A DNA stretch of 42,328 nt from positions 1 through 42,328 of the forward strand of contig JADZDJ010000054.1 in assembly GCA_020851115.1 (NCBI GenBank), given 5' to 3'. Every line of letters begins with the position of its first letter. Position 1 is the first letter of the stretch. Source of the DNA: Pirellulales bacterium. Its GTDB lineage: Bacteria; Planctomycetota; Planctomycetia; Pirellulales; JADZDJ01. Below are positions 26,018 to 39,454 of this stretch, in pieces. The notes beneath the pieces are model-generated. The model saw only the letters and a program-made list of their open reading frames with translations, was not told the origin of the DNA and searched no databases. Both the position numbers and the translations under genes were made by a program.

Positions 26018-26626
26018 CTAGCTTCGGCGCGCGATGAGAATCCACGCCTTGGGGCCGCCAGGGCTGAATTGCGCGGCGCCTTTGAAATTGGGATTGATTT
26101 CGAACCTTGTCGGCTTGATCGATTCGATGACCCAAGGGCTGGCGAAGGCGGTCATCAATTCGCTCTTTGTCACACGCCGAGGGCCGTTTTCGCCAGGCTC
26201 GGCCTCGCTAAAGCACATGAGAAACAGGCGGCCGCCGGGTTTCAGCACATGAGTGAGACCGGCGACGTAAGCTGTTCGATCGTCATCGGAAAAACAGTGG
26301 AACAACCCGCAGTCGAGGATGTTGTCGAACGATTCGCTACAAGCCGCCAGTTTCAGTGCATTGCCAACTTCGAACCGGACCGCCAGATTGCGCTCGATCG
26401 CTTTCTGCTTGGCGCGCCGGATCGGCTCGTCGAGGAAATCGATGCCGACCACTTGGTTGCCCCGCGAGGCAACGAACAGGGCGTTCTCGCCGGTGCCGCA
26501 ACCGGAGTCGAGCACTGTGCCGACAATTTGGTCCGCCGCCGCAACAAACGGCATTTGAGGACCAGCAATGTCCCACGGCGCTTGGTCGGAATAGGCGTCT
26601 TCAAAAGCTTGTCGATCGGGGATCAT
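26018..26626 (-). CDS. Class I SAM-dependent methyltransferase
   Basis: A 202-residue methyltransferase with motif I LDSGCGTGENA (about 39-49), strand 2 VVGIDFLDEPI, and FDNILDCGLFHCF as motif IV. It resembles thiopurine-S-methyltransferase-like and similar small-molecule enzymes; the substrate is unknown. It follows rpoC on the same strand after 88 bases, so it may be the last gene of that transcript. A hairpin (26640-26656) lies in the gap. Confidence 0.85.
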   Translation of the reverse strand: MIPDRQAFEDAYSDQAPWDIAGPQMPFVAAADQIVGTVLDSGCGTGENALFVASRGNQVVGIDFLDEPIRRAKQKAIERNLAVRFEVGNALKLAACSESFDNILDCGLFHCFSDDDRTAYVAGLTHVLKPGGRLFLMCFSEAEPGENGPRRVTKSELMTAFASPWVIESIKPTRFEINPNFKGAAQFSPGGPKAWILIARRS

Positions 26627-26714
26627 GGGCGTGAGTAGGGGCGGTTTTCAGCCGCCGATGCGAACGCAAAAAAATCCCAACGATTTCGGCGACTGATTGC
26701 CATCGCATGGTAAC

Positions 26715-29700
26715 CTACGCGCCGCTGTCTTCACCCGTGCCGCGCAACAATGCATCCAGCGTTGCCGCGCCGGCGTCGGGATCGACGGTAACGCTTGCCG
26801 ACGGGACGACCGTGGGCTTGACGCTGGCAGCACCGTTGCCTTCTTCGGCCGTTTCCAGCAGCGGAAAGGCTCGGGTGAGAACTTGCTCTTTCTGGGCGGC
26901 AAGTGCTTCGAGTGCCTCGCGATGGATGCGGACTTCCGATTCTTGGAATATCTTGAAGCCTGTGCCAGCCGGAATCAGGTGGCCGAGAATTACGTTTTCC
27001 TTGAGACCGACTAATCGATCGACTTTGCCGGCAAGCGCCGCTTCGGTAAGCACCTTCGTGGTTTCTTGGAAGCTGGCGGCCGAAATAAAGCTGCTCGATT
27101 GGACAGCGGCTTTGGTGATCCCCAGTAGCTGCGTACTGGCCGTCGCCGACTTCGGCTTGCTGCCCTTCGCGGGCGTACCGCCGAGGCCTTCGGCAGCAGA
27201 GTTGGCTGTTTCGAGCGCATCTTTGGGCACGATTGCACCCGCTTCGAACTCGGTGTCGCCCTTCTCCGTGATTTTCAAGCAGCCGGAGAGGTTTTGGTTT
27301 ACTTTGCGGAAGTCAAATTTGTCCATCACGCTTCCGGGCAATAACCCCGTATCACCCACGCTTTCAATACGCACTTTGCGCAACATTTGCGAGACGATGA
27401 TCTCGATGTGTTTGTCATCGATATCGACGCGCTGGCTGCGGTAGACGTTTTGAATTTCGCGGGTGAGATATTGCTGTACGGCTTCTTCGCCGGAGATCCG
27501 CAAGATGTCATGCGGTACGAGCGGCCCATCGACGAGGGCTTCACCGGCTCGCACAAAGTCGCCCGAGTGGACGCGTAAGTGTTTGCCGTGGCTGACTAGG
27601 TGCTCGCGCTCGATGCCGCTTTCGCTCTTGACGATGATCGTGCGTTTGCCGCGGCGCTTTTCGCCGAGGATTTCGACGGTGCCGTCGATTTCGGCGATGA
27701 CGGCCGGATCTTTAGGTTTGCGGGCTTCGAAGATTTCCGTCACACGAGGCAAACCGCCGGTAATATCTTGCGTGCCAGCCACTTCGCGAGGCGTCTTGGC
27801 CAACAGCGTGCCGGCGGAGACCATTTGTCCTTCCTCGACCTCGATATACGCCTTTTCGGGTAAATAATAGAAATCGAGAATCTTTCCGCTGTCGTCTTCG
27901 AGTACGACTTGCGGATGCATGTCTCCTTTGTGCTCCATGACCATCCGGCGGACGTGGCCGCTGGGATCTTTTTCGATTCGCATCGTTTCGCCTTCGATGA
28001 CATCCTCGTAGCGCGCCTTGCCGGTGACTTCGGCGAGGATGGGGATGCTGTGAGGATCCCATTCGCACAGCACCTGGCCGGGCCGGACTTCCTGATTTTC
28101 GTCGACGCGAAGCACCGCGCCGGCGGGAACTTCGTACTTGTCGAGTTCGCGACCCTTGGGGTCGAGAATCACCAGTTCCCCGTTGCGGGTAAGCACGATT
28201 TGCTCGCCGGCGTCGTTGCGCACAACTTTGAGCCGCACGAACTGCACGGTTCCCGCCTTCTTGGCTTTGTAGTCTTTTTCTTCGATGGCGCGTTGGCCGA
28301 CACCGCCGATGTGGAATGTGCGCATTGTCAACTGCGTGCCGGGCTCGCCGATCGACTGAGCGGCAATAATGCCGACGGCCATACCTTCCTCCACCAGTGA
28401 GCCCGTCGATAGATCCATGCCATAGCACAGGCGGCAGATACCCAGCGGAGCATCGCAGGTGAGCGGACTGCGAACTTGAATGCGTTCCAGGCCAAGTTGC
28501 TCGATGCGGCGGGCGACGCCTGGCGTGACCAGTTCGTTTTCCCGCACGACGATTTCGTCGGTGATCGGGTTGACGATATTCTGCCGGCTGACGCGGCCGC
28601 GGATAGAGTCGGCCAAACTGACTTCCACCTTTTCGCCGCGGTAAATCACGCCCTTCGTAATCCCCTGCGTCGTGCTGCAATCTTCTTGCGTGATGACGAC
28701 GTTTTGGGCCACGTCGGCAAGCTTGCGGGTTAGGTATCCCGAGTCGGCCGTCTTGAGAGCCGTATCGGCCAGACCTTTGCGGGCGCCGTGGGTGGAACTG
28801 AAGTATTCCAGCACCGTCAGGCCTTCACGGAAGTTGGCTTTGATGGGCGTTTCGATAATCTTGCCCGAGGGTTTGGCCATCAAACCGCGCATGCCGGCGA
28901 GCTGGCGAATTTGCTCGACGCCGCCGCGAGCGCCGGAGTGAGCCATCAGGAAAATGGGATTCACATAACCGGACCAACGAGTATCTCCCTCCAAGGCCGT
29001 CATCATTTCCGACGTGATCCGTTCGCGGGCGTGTGTCCAGACGTCGAGCACTTGGTTGTAGCGCTCGCCCTCGGTGATGATGCCGCGTTGGTACAGCTTG
29101 TTGCGTTTGACGACCTCTTTTTCGGCCTCCCCGATGATGCGCACCTTGGTGGCTGGCGTGATCAGGTCGTCGGTTCCGAACGAAAGGCCGCTGAGCGTGC
29201 TTTCGCGGAAACCAAGCCGATTCATGTCGTCGAGCAGGCCAATCGTCGCGCGGCGGCCCAGGGTTTGGTAACAGTCGGAAATGACTTTCGCCAGATCGCT
29301 CGATCGGAGCGGGTGATTATAGAACATCATGCCGGCCGGCAAGATGCTGTTGAACAGCACGCGTCCGACCGTGGTGTCGATGATCGCGCCGGGCTTCGAC
29401 TGGGCCGGATCGTCGGCTTTCAGCTTGCGTTTCGGGGGCAGTTTGACTTTGATGCGGGCGTGCGTATCGATCTTGCCCAGCGAGTAGGCCAGCAACACTT
29501 CTTCCATCGACGAAAAGACCATGCCTTGGCCATTTTGATCGGGGAGCGAAACGCTGAGGTAATAGCACCCCATGACCACGTCTTGCGACGGACTGATAAT
29601 GGGATTGCCATTGGCGGGGCTGAAAATGTTGTGAACCGACATCATCAGCGTATGGGCTTCGACTTGCGCCTCGATCGACAACGGCAGGTGAACGGCCATT

Positions 29701-31091
29701 TGATCGCCGTCGAAGTCGGCGTTGAAGCCTTTGCATACGAGCGGATGGAGCTTAATCGCGTTTCCTTCGACCAACACAGGCTCAAACGCCTGGATGCCCA
29801 TGCGGTGCAGCGTTGGAGCGCGATTTAACAGCACCGGGTGGTTGGTGATCACCTCTTCCAGGATATCCCACACTTCGGCGTCTTTGCGCTCGAGCATTTT
29901 CTTGGCCGATTTGATCGTGTCGGCATGGCCAAGTTCCTTGAGCCGGCGGATGATGAACGGCTGGAATAATTCGAGCGCGATTTTCTTCGGTAAGCCGCAC
30001 TGGTGCAACTTGAGATTGGGACCGACGACGATCACCGAGCGGGCCGAGTAATCGACACGCTTGCCCAGCAAATTTTCGCGGAAGCGGCCTTGCTTGCCTT
30101 TGATCATGTCGGTGAGCGATTTGAGCGGCCGGTTGCTGCTGCCGAGCACGGGGCGCTTGCAACGGTTGTTGTCGAACAGCGCATCGACCGATTGCTGCAA
30201 CATTCGCTTCTCGTTGCGAATGATGACTTCCGGCGCATTCAAATCGACCAGCTTCTTGAGCCGGTTGTTGCGATTAATGATGCGGCGATAGAGGTCGTTC
30301 AAGTCGCTGGTGGCGAAATTGCCGCTGTCGAGTAGCACCAGCGGGCGCAAATCGGGCGGAATGACCGGAATCACATCGAGCACCATCCATTCCGGCTTGT
30401 TGTCGCTGTCGCGGATGCTCTCGACGATCTTGAGCCGGTTAATTAGATCTTTTTTCTTTTGCTTTGAGTTCGTCTCGTGCAATTCTTGACGCAGTCGCTT
30501 GGAGAGTTCCACGAGGTCCATCACGGTGAGCAATTTGCGGACGGCCTCGGCCCCCATGTCGGCCTCGAAGGTTCCTTCGCCGTATTGCTCGCGCGCTTGA
30601 CGATACTCCTCTTCAGTCAGCAATTGCTGTGGCTTAAGCGGCGTGTCTTTCGGGTCAATCACCACGTAGTCCTGGAAGTAGATCACTTTTTCCAGGCTGG
30701 TCGTCTTCATGTCGAGCAAATTTCCCAGCCGGCTCGGCATGGCCTTGAAAAACCAGATATGCACGACCGGGGCGGCCAGTTCGATGTGCCCCATTCGCTT
30801 GCGGCGCACGCGGCTGTGCGTCACCTTCACTCCGCAGCGGTCGCAGATCATTCCCTTGTACTTCATGCCGCGGTACTTGCCGCAGGCGCATTCCCAGTCT
30901 TTCTCCGGCCCAAAAATGCGCTCGCAGAACAGCCCATCGCGCTCGGGGCGATAGGTGCGGTAATTGATCGTCTCGGGCTTTTTCACCTCGCCAAACGACC
31001 AGCTACGAATATCGTGCGGCCGGGCAAGGCTGATTTTCACCGCCGAGTAATCATTAATGCGGTCGTAGGAAGTTTCGCCAATCGTACTCAT
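26715..31091 (-). CDS. rpoC: RNA polymerase beta' subunit
   Basis: A 1458-residue catalytic subunit of RNA polymerase. The N-terminal zinc site (CACGKYRG...CDRCGV), the active-site Mg motif [12 protein letters not shown], and the second zinc site (with [13 protein letters not shown]) are intact. ATG 31091 follows AAGGAG by eight bases. The last ~80 residues are Ala/Val/Thr-rich and probably flexible. It lies about 990 bases downstream of rpoB because a toxin-antitoxin pair and a small gene intervene. A T7 run follows at 26675-26669 on the minus strand without a strong stem, so termination here is uncertain. Confidence 0.98.
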   Translation of the reverse strand: MSTIGETSYDRINDYSAVKISLARPHDIRSWSFGEVKKPETINYRTYRPERDGLFCERIFGPEKDWECACGKYRGMKYKGMICDRCGVKVTHSRVRRKRMGHIELAAPVVHIWFFKAMPSRLGNLLDMKTTSLEKVIYFQDYVVIDPKDTPLKPQQLLTEEEYRQAREQYGEGTFEADMGAEAVRKLLTVMDLVELSKRLRQELHETNSKQKKKDLINRLKIVESIRDSDNKPEWMVLDVIPVIPPDLRPLVLLDSGNFATSDLNDLYRRIINRNNRLKKLVDLNAPEVIIRNEKRMLQQSVDALFDNNRCKRPVLGSSNRPLKSLTDMIKGKQGRFRENLLGKRVDYSARSVIVVGPNLKLHQCGLPKKIALELFQPFIIRRLKELGHADTIKSAKKMLERKDAEVWDILEEVITNHPVLLNRAPTLHRMGIQAFEPVLVEGNAIKLHPLVCKGFNADFDGDQMAVHLPLSIEAQVEAHTLMMSVHNIFSPANGNPIISPSQDVVMGCYYLSVSLPDQNGQGMVFSSMEEVLLAYSLGKIDTHARIKVKLPPKRKLKADDPAQSKPGAIIDTTVGRVLFNSILPAGMMFYNHPLRSSDLAKVISDCYQTLGRRATIGLLDDMNRLGFRESTLSGLSFGTDDLITPATKVRIIGEAEKEVVKRNKLYQRGIITEGERYNQVLDVWTHARERITSEMMTALEGDTRWSGYVNPIFLMAHSGARGGVEQIRQLAGMRGLMAKPSGKIIETPIKANFREGLTVLEYFSSTHGARKGLADTALKTADSGYLTRKLADVAQNVVITQEDCSTTQGITKGVIYRGEKVEVSLADSIRGRVSRQNIVNPITDEIVVRENELVTPGVARRIEQLGLERIQVRSPLTCDAPLGICRLCYGMDLSTGSLVEEGMAVGIIAAQSIGEPGTQLTMRTFHIGGVGQRAIEEKDYKAKKAGTVQFVRLKVVRNDAGEQIVLTRNGELVILDPKGRELDKYEVPAGAVLRVDENQEVRPGQVLCEWDPHSIPILAEVTGKARYEDVIEGETMRIEKDPSGHVRRMVMEHKGDMHPQVVLEDDSGKILDFYYLPEKAYIEVEEGQMVSAGTLLAKTPREVAGTQDITGGLPRVTEIFEARKPKDPAVIAEIDGTVEILGEKRRGKRTIIVKSESGIEREHLVSHGKHLRVHSGDFVRAGEALVDGPLVPHDILRISGEEAVQQYLTREIQNVYRSQRVDIDDKHIEIIVSQMLRKVRIESVGDTGLLPGSVMDKFDFRKVNQNLSGCLKITEKGDTEFEAGAIVPKDALETANSAAEGLGGTPAKGSKPKSATASTQLLGITKAAVQSSSFISAASFQETTKVLTEAALAGKVDRLVGLKENVILGHLIPAGTGFKIFQESEVRIHREALEALAAQKEQVLTRAFPLLETAEEGNGAASVKPTVVPSASVTVDPDAGAATLDALLRGTGEDSGA

Positions 31092-31181
31092 GTAAAAAAC
31101 TCCTTAGCGGGTTTTCTGAGGAGTGAAGGAATCAGAACTTTATTTTTGAATTCATTACGCGGATGGAAGAATCTAATGACT

Positions 31182-31460
31182 CTAGGATCTCCCATTCAAC
31201 AGACTTTTTTCATCCGGGGACATTGCTGTGATTCGCTTGACCAATCCATAAACAATGAATCCGTCCTTGGACAATTCAATTTCCACCTTTTCAAAATCTT
31301 TTGTGAAATGCAGTTCATCGGTTGTGTTCGGCTGAAGGCAAATCTCATCTCCCAGCGGCTCTAACCATACAGCCACATTGTTTTCTGTGACATTTCTAAG
31401 TCTTATGTTTTGAACGCTGCGCGACGAAGACGTAAACAACCTCTTCAAATGAGCGAGCAT
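31182..31460 (-). CDS. Small protein between rpoB and rpoC, conserved type, function unknown
   Basis: A 92-residue protein. After a basic N-terminus it has a beta-rich core: IRLRNVTENNVAVWLEP, GDEICLQPN and KVEIELSKDGFIVYG. I recall similar short beta proteins with 'WLEPWGDEY...VYGW' patterns in other bacteria, but no function. It starts 12 bases after the toxin stop and ends 90 bases before rpoC. All the genes here are on one strand, which suggests it is co-transcribed with the toxin-antitoxin pair and rpoBC. Confidence 0.65.
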   Translation of the reverse strand: MLAHLKRLFTSSSRSVQNIRLRNVTENNVAVWLEPLGDEICLQPNTTDELHFTKDFEKVEIELSKDGFIVYGLVKRITAMSPDEKSLLNGRS

Positions 31461-31472
31461 TTATTGCGGAGT

Positions 31473-31841
31473 TCAAAACAGCGGCAAACTGCGAACTCGA
31501 ATACGTTGTCTTTCAAAAATGACGATTGCTCCTGAATTCAGCGCCTCTTCAACGGACGGAAGATTGATTAACAATGTTCGAAGTTGATTTGCAGGGACGC
31601 GAGACAAATCTCCGCGAAACAAAATATATGACGGCCACTGGCTGGTTCTTTCGGCTAGCAAGGTTCCAAAATCGGTATCGGCCGATACCAGTACGCGTCG
31701 TTCGGCAACAGCCCGGTCGAAAATTATCGAGTCGTCGTTGGCATGCATTCCATATTCGCGAACAAGCACCGAATCGTGGCCGGACTCGCGAAGTTTCTCC
31801 GCCAGCCATGGCGATAGCGCATTGTCAACAAAGAATTTCAT
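31473..31841 (-). CDS. PIN-like (DUF5615) toxin
   Basis: A 122-residue PIN-like protein. MKFFVDNALSPWLAEKLRESGHD (core FVDNALSP), HANDDSIIF and VLVSADTDFGTLLAER match the DUF5615 pattern. Acidic residues D6, D36/D37, D55 and D57 could form the metal-dependent nuclease centre. Such proteins pair with DUF433 antitoxins as toxin-antitoxin modules; the activity is predicted to be RNA cleavage. It overlaps the antitoxin stop by four bases (ATGA), the usual antitoxin-first order. Confidence 0.85.
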   Translation of the reverse strand: MKFFVDNALSPWLAEKLRESGHDSVLVREYGMHANDDSIIFDRAVAERRVLVSADTDFGTLLAERTSQWPSYILFRGDLSRVPANQLRTLLINLPSVEEALNSGAIVIFERQRIRVRSLPLF

Positions 31842-32071
31842 GCCGGTGCGACCATAGGTAACTCACGTTCTCGAACTGCTTCTGCCGCGTACTGCAAGCA
31901 CTCTTGAATGTCTTCCCCTTCCAAATCCGGGTAATGTGACAGTATCTCCGAGTCACTCATCCGCTCTGCCACCATTTCAACAACGGTGGCAACGGGAATG
32001 CGAAGGCCGCGCACGCAGGGTACGCCGCCCATTTGCTCAGGTCGAACCGTAATGCGAGTAAACTTTGTCAT
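31838..32071 (-). CDS. DUF433 antitoxin
   Basis: A 77-residue protein with the DUF433 winged-helix pattern: ITVRPEQMGGVPCVRGLRIPV, then ILSHYPDLEGEDIQECLQYAA (cores MGGVPCVRGLRIPV and YPDLEGEDI). It is the antitoxin of the DUF5615 toxin that follows. Its ATG is only 11 bases after the rpoB stop, and the TAAGGAG there joins the rpoB stop to an SD-like element, with a second GGAG next to the ATG, so translation is probably linked to rpoB. Confidence 0.88.
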   Translation of the reverse strand: MTKFTRITVRPEQMGGVPCVRGLRIPVATVVEMVAERMSDSEILSHYPDLEGEDIQECLQYAAEAVRERELPMVAPA

Positions 32072-32082
32072 CTCCGCACTCC

Positions 32083-35793
<3,711 letters not shown>

Positions 35794-36226
35794 TGGATTG
35801 TCAGTGGTTAGTGGTCCGCAGTCATTGGTACGTGGTCGATCTCGACGGCCTTGGTATGGACGAAAATCACAACTGGCGACTGACAACATCGCCAGACGGA
35901 ATGGGTTCGATCATGGGTCGAGCGAGATCGCAAAGAAACATTCGAGCCGGACTGCGCGCAGCATCGCACGCAAAAGCGAGAGAGTATCGAATCAAGCTGC
36001 CTGATCGCTGCAATGGCTCACCGCCGAAAGTGACGTCAACACGCCGCGGTTGCGACCGGCGTTGCTGACCGTCGATGCGCTTGCCAACTACCAGGAAACC
36101 AAACAGTCGGCCTGCCGACCCCGCCGCCTATCGCGTACGGCGTCAGCACAAAAGCCCAACAAGACGATGGGAAATTCCGCAATGGAATGACTCACCGTCC
36201 CACACTCCGTTTTCGGGACAAAATGG
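35794..36226 (-). other. 433-base rplL-rpoB spacer with heptad inverted repeat and weak hairpin
   Basis: The rpoB-proximal part holds a 7-base-period array: the steps GTCAGTG, GTTAGTG, GTCCGCA, GTCATTG, GTACGTG run from about 35800, with an inverted arm at 35868-35887 (CACAACT GGCGACT). A stem GTCGG-CAGG-CCGAC (36106-36119) followed on the minus strand by TGTTTGGTTT is a weak attenuator candidate. No gene is seen. The gap is long for this operon. Confidence 0.5.
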
Positions 36227-36649
36227 CTATTTGATCGACACCTTGGCGCCGGCTTCTTCCAGCTCTTTCTTGGCCTTTTCGGCGTCTTCTTTCGAGACGC
36301 CTTCCTTGACCTTGCTAGGAGCGCCTTCGACCAAATCCTTGGCTTCCTTGAGGCCGAGATTTGTTTGGGCGCGAATCACCTTGATGACGCCAATTTTCTT
36401 GGCGGCATCGAAGCCTTCCAACACGACGTCGAACTCGGTTTTGGCTTCGGCGGCAGGAGCAGCCCCGGCAGCGCCGGCACCCGGCATCGCGGCCATCATC
36501 ACCGCGCCGCCGGCAGCGGCCTTGATGCCGTGGACTTCCTCTAAGTAGTCGCTCAGCTCTTTGGCTTGTTTGAGGGTCAGGGCGACAATCTTGTCGCCCA
36601 AATCTTTCGTGGGAGTGGAAAACTCGCGGGTGGCTTCGGCAGTCGCCAT
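36227..36649 (-). CDS. rplL: 50S ribosomal protein L7/L12
   Basis: A 140-residue stalk protein that recruits translation GTPases. The N-terminal dimer/L10-binding helices (about 1-45), an Ala/Gly/Met-rich hinge and the C-terminal domain ([35 protein letters not shown]) are clear. It is slightly longer than the usual 120-128 residues because of an N-terminal lead of about 15. Third gene of the rplK-rplA-rplJ-rplL series. Confidence 0.97.
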   Translation of the reverse strand: MATAEATREFSTPTKDLGDKIVALTLKQAKELSDYLEEVHGIKAAAGGAVMMAAMPGAGAAGAAPAAEAKTEFDVVLEGFDAAKKIGVIKVIRAQTNLGLKEAKDLVEGAPSKVKEGVSKEDAEKAKKELEEAGAKVSIK

Positions 36650-36685
36650 GGGATTCGTTCTTCCTTTCTAGAAATTGGGATTTGG

Positions 36686-36747
36686 TCAGTTGTCAGTTGT
36701 AAGTAGTCGGTAGCCTCCGATCGCCGTTGACAGTGGACAACTGGCAA
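36686..36747. repeat. Heptad-periodic inverted repeat in the rplJ-rplL spacer
   Basis: TCAGTTG TCAGTTG then TAAGTAG and TCGGTAG in 7-base steps; the inverse arm (36727-36747) reads TTGACAG TGGACAA then CTGGCAA. The arms match as CAGTTGTC/GACAACTG-like words. It lies just upstream of the rplL start on the minus strand, so it would be in the rplJ-rplL RNA. Confidence 0.6.
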
Positions 36748-36769
36748 CAGGCGGTCGGCATTTATTGAA

Positions 36770-37336
36770 TTACGTCGCGGCCGGCTGTTCAGCGGGAGCT
36801 TCCCCACGATCGGCTTTTTCTAAATTCTCAAGGTGCGTTTTGACTTGGCTAACCAGTGCTCCGCCACCGTCCAATAGTTGCGAGGCGAGCTTCGAGCCTG
36901 GTCCCAGGATCTGGCCTACCAGCATCGCCAATTGTTCCTGGCGGCTAGGCCACTTGCTGATTTCTTTGACTTCGTCGGACGAAACTTGGCCGCCATCCAT
37001 CGCGCCGCCACGGGTGGTGAAACCGGCGAAGTCTTTGACTTCACTGAGCCGGACGATTTCCTTCGTCAACGAAACGAAATCGTAGGCACCCCAGACGACC
37101 GCCAGCGTTCCTTCGACGCCTTCAAACGCTGGAGCCAGCGGCGTCCCTTCGGTTGCCCGGCGGGCCATGCTGTTCTTGACGACTTCTAGCTTGATGTTTT
37201 TCTTTCGCAACTCGGTACGCAGCTTACTGGTGCGAATCGAGTCAAGTCCAATAACATTCACCAACAGGGCATCGCTGACGCCATTTAGTTGGTTCTTCAA
37301 ATCGCGGGCCAAAAGGTCTTTGACAAATTTACTCAT
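36770..37336 (-). CDS. rplJ: 50S ribosomal protein L10
   Basis: A 188-residue stalk-base protein that binds 23S rRNA and the L7/L12 dimers. The globular domain (NQLNGVSDALLVNVIGLDS, VKNSMARRATEGTP) is followed by a C-terminal helix (around LASQLLDGGGALVSQVKTHLENLEK) that docks L7/L12. The gap to rplA is only 48 bases, too short for a typical L10 leader. Confidence 0.96.
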   Translation of the reverse strand: MSKFVKDLLARDLKNQLNGVSDALLVNVIGLDSIRTSKLRTELRKKNIKLEVVKNSMARRATEGTPLAPAFEGVEGTLAVVWGAYDFVSLTKEIVRLSEVKDFAGFTTRGGAMDGGQVSSDEVKEISKWPSRQEQLAMLVGQILGPGSKLASQLLDGGGALVSQVKTHLENLEKADRGEAPAEQPAAT

Positions 37337-37384
37337 GGTTTGTTCGCGGCAGACTGTGGGCGAGTGGCGGCAATCCGGCGGTTA

Positions 37385-38068
37385 CTAGGCGACGATGCTC
37401 AACCCCGGCGACATCGTGGTGCTCAGCGTGATGCTCTTGACGTATACGCCTTTCACGCCATGCGGCTTTAAATGCATAATGTGATCGATAAAGGCTCGGC
37501 TGTTCTCGATAAGTTTTTGCCCATCGAAGCTCAGCTTGCCGACTACGCCGTGGACGATCCCCGTGTCGTCGTTGCGGAATTCGACCTTACCGGCCTTGTA
37601 TTCTTTGACTGTCTTGGCGACGTCCATTGTCACGGTGCCGGCACGAGGCGATGGCATCAGCCCGCGAGGGCCAAGAACTTTTCCTAACGGACCGACCAGC
37701 CCCATCATGTCGGGCGCGGCAATACAAGCTTCGAAATCGGCCCAACCCCCTTTGATTTTGGCGGCCAAATCTTCGGCACCGACTACGTCGGCACCGGCTG
37801 CTTTCGCTTCTTCCGCCTTGTCCCCCTTGGCAAACACAGCAACTTTCTTCGACTTGCCAATGCCGTGCGGCAGCACAATTGCGCCGCGGACGAGTTGGTC
37901 GGCCTGCTTGGCGTCGATCCCCAGCCGCAGGGTCAGCTCGACTGTCTGATCGAACTTGCGCGGGGGAAATTGCTTCAGGATCTTCACGCCCTCTTCGAGC
38001 GATAGCGGAGCTTCCGTCTTAGGAAGCAGCTCCGCCATGACTTTCATGCGTTTAGTAAGAGTCGGCAT
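37385..38068 (-). CDS. rplA: 50S ribosomal protein L1
   Basis: A 227-residue L1 protein with the signature [21 protein letters not shown] and the 23S-binding [21 protein letters not shown] segment. Length fits the family. L1 also commonly represses its own rplK-rplA mRNA; no leader structure was identified here. It follows rplK by 72 bases. Confidence 0.97.
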   Translation of the reverse strand: MPTLTKRMKVMAELLPKTEAPLSLEEGVKILKQFPPRKFDQTVELTLRLGIDAKQADQLVRGAIVLPHGIGKSKKVAVFAKGDKAEEAKAAGADVVGAEDLAAKIKGGWADFEACIAAPDMMGLVGPLGKVLGPRGLMPSPRAGTVTMDVAKTVKEYKAGKVEFRNDDTGIVHGVVGKLSFDGQKLIENSRAFIDHIMHLKPHGVKGVYVKSITLSTTMSPGLSIVA

Positions 38069-38140
38069 CTTTACAGGAGTGTCTTTGGCTGGTCTTGGGT
38101 AGTCTAATCGCCGAGCCGGGAACGCCCGCGACTGGAATGT

Positions 38141-38566
38141 TTATCCTTCTACTTCAATTCCCATACTGCGGGCGGTTCCTTCGATCATGCGGCGCGCATG
38201 CTCTGGATCGGCGGCATTCAGGTCGGCTAACTTCATCTGCACAATTTTGTCGAGCGCCGCCTTATTCACCTTGCCGACTTTTTCTTTATTCGGAACGCCC
38301 GACCCCTTCGCGATTCCGGCCGCTTGCTTCAGTAGCGCTGCAGCGGGTGGGCTTTTACAAACAAAGTCGAAGCTCCGGTCGTTGTAAACATTGACGACGA
38401 CAGGGATCGGCATCCCAGCGGCTTCGCGCGTCCGTTCGTTGAACTGCGTCACAAATTGGCCGAGGTTGATGCCATACTTACCGAGCGAAGTGCCGACCGG
38501 CGGCGCAGGCGTGGCTTGGCCGCCGGGGACTTGAAATTTTGCAGTGCCTGCGAGTTGTTTTGCCAT
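38141..38566 (-). CDS. rplK: 50S ribosomal protein L11
   Basis: A 141-residue L11 that binds the GTPase-associated centre of 23S rRNA. PGGQATPAPPVGTSLGKYGINLGQFVTQFN (core PAPPVGTSLG) and the C-terminal AADPEHARRMIEGTARSMGIEV are diagnostic. Follows nusG by 47 bases and opens the ribosomal protein series. Confidence 0.97.
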   Translation of the reverse strand: MAKQLAGTAKFQVPGGQATPAPPVGTSLGKYGINLGQFVTQFNERTREAAGMPIPVVVNVYNDRSFDFVCKSPPAAALLKQAAGIAKGSGVPNKEKVGKVNKAALDKIVQMKLADLNAADPEHARRMIEGTARSMGIEVEG

Positions 38567-38613
38567 GACGCGACTAACTTGCTTTGAAGAATACCCTAAA
38601 CTGCTTGGTTTTT

Positions 38614-39369
38614 TTACAGCGGTTCGATTTGCCAGTGTTCTAACTCAACCGGTGTCGGCCTACCGAAAATGTTGATGATGACGATCACGCGGCCGCTAGC
38701 CTCGTTGATGCTATCAACTTCACCTTCAAAGTTTTCGAAGGTGCCTTCGTTGATTTTGACGCGGTCTCCCTTCTTGACGCGAATATTGAGCCGCGGCGCT
38801 TCGTCGGGCTTTTCTTCCGTCTTAGAAAGGATCTTGGCTACATCTTGGGGTGCCATCGGCGTCGGACGGCCAATCGAGCCGGTAAAATCGCCGATGCCGG
38901 GAGTTTCGCGGACCAAGTACCAGGTGTCGTCGTTGATTTCCATTCGCACGACGAGGTAACCGGGATACAACTTGCGCTTGACGACCTTTTTCTTACCCCC
39001 CTTGAACTCAGTAACCGTTTCAATCGGCACGATCACTTCGGCAAAGTATTTGTCGAGCCCTTCCATCTGAACGCGGCGAAGAAGGCTATCGCGAATCGAA
39101 TCTTCACGATTGCTTTGCACTTTGAGGATGTACCAATCCAGCTTCACCGGTTCTTCGTCTTCGGCAACCATCGTTGCGGTCGACGACGATTTACTGTCGA
39201 GCGATTCGGCGGTTGCAAGGTCAGGGCCGCCGGCGGCTTCACGGGCGTGGCTGGCTGGTTCGGTAGGCGCAGCATCGGCGACGACATCCGGCGGAGCCGC
39301 GTCTTGAGGGGGCAGAGCCGGGGCGTTTGCCGCGTCAGCCTCGTCCGGATGTTGCGATTCGTCGTCCAC
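38614..39369 (-). CDS. nusG: Transcription termination/antitermination factor NusG
   Basis: A 251-residue NusG. The NGN domain starts near residue 77 (DWYILKVQSNRED), with KLYPGYLVVRM and the KOW motif VKKGDRVKINEGTFENFEGEV at the C-terminal side. The first ~75 residues are an acidic Ala/Pro-rich extension. GTG 39369 with AAGGG upstream gives the long form; ATG 39171 would give a normal-length protein of about 185 residues but has no visible ribosome-binding site. The extension's role is unknown. Confidence 0.93.
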   Translation of the reverse strand: MDDESQHPDEADAANAPALPPQDAAPPDVVADAAPTEPASHAREAAGGPDLATAESLDSKSSSTATMVAEDEEPVKLDWYILKVQSNREDSIRDSLLRRVQMEGLDKYFAEVIVPIETVTEFKGGKKKVVKRKLYPGYLVVRMEINDDTWYLVRETPGIGDFTGSIGRPTPMAPQDVAKILSKTEEKPDEAPRLNIRVKKGDRVKINEGTFENFEGEVDSINEASGRVIVIINIFGRPTPVELEHWQIEPL

Positions 39370-39454
39370 TACAGTCCCTTCGATTGGTTCCAGTCGCTTG
39401 AATTGTCTTACCGAGCCGTCATTGCAACTATTTTTATTTTGTCCAGCGATCGCC

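Noticed and set aside
26640-26675. Hairpin GGCGG/CCGCC and T7 run after rpoC as an intrinsic terminator
   Set aside because: On the minus strand the T-run comes before the hairpin, not after it, so the order is wrong for an intrinsic terminator.
28788-29828. Plus-strand 346-residue open frame
   Set aside because: Antisense to rpoC with shadow composition; rpoC motifs on the minus strand are intact.
37337-37384. Possible L10 leader before rplJ
   Set aside because: The gap is only 48 bases, too short for the known leader structure, and no matching fold was seen.
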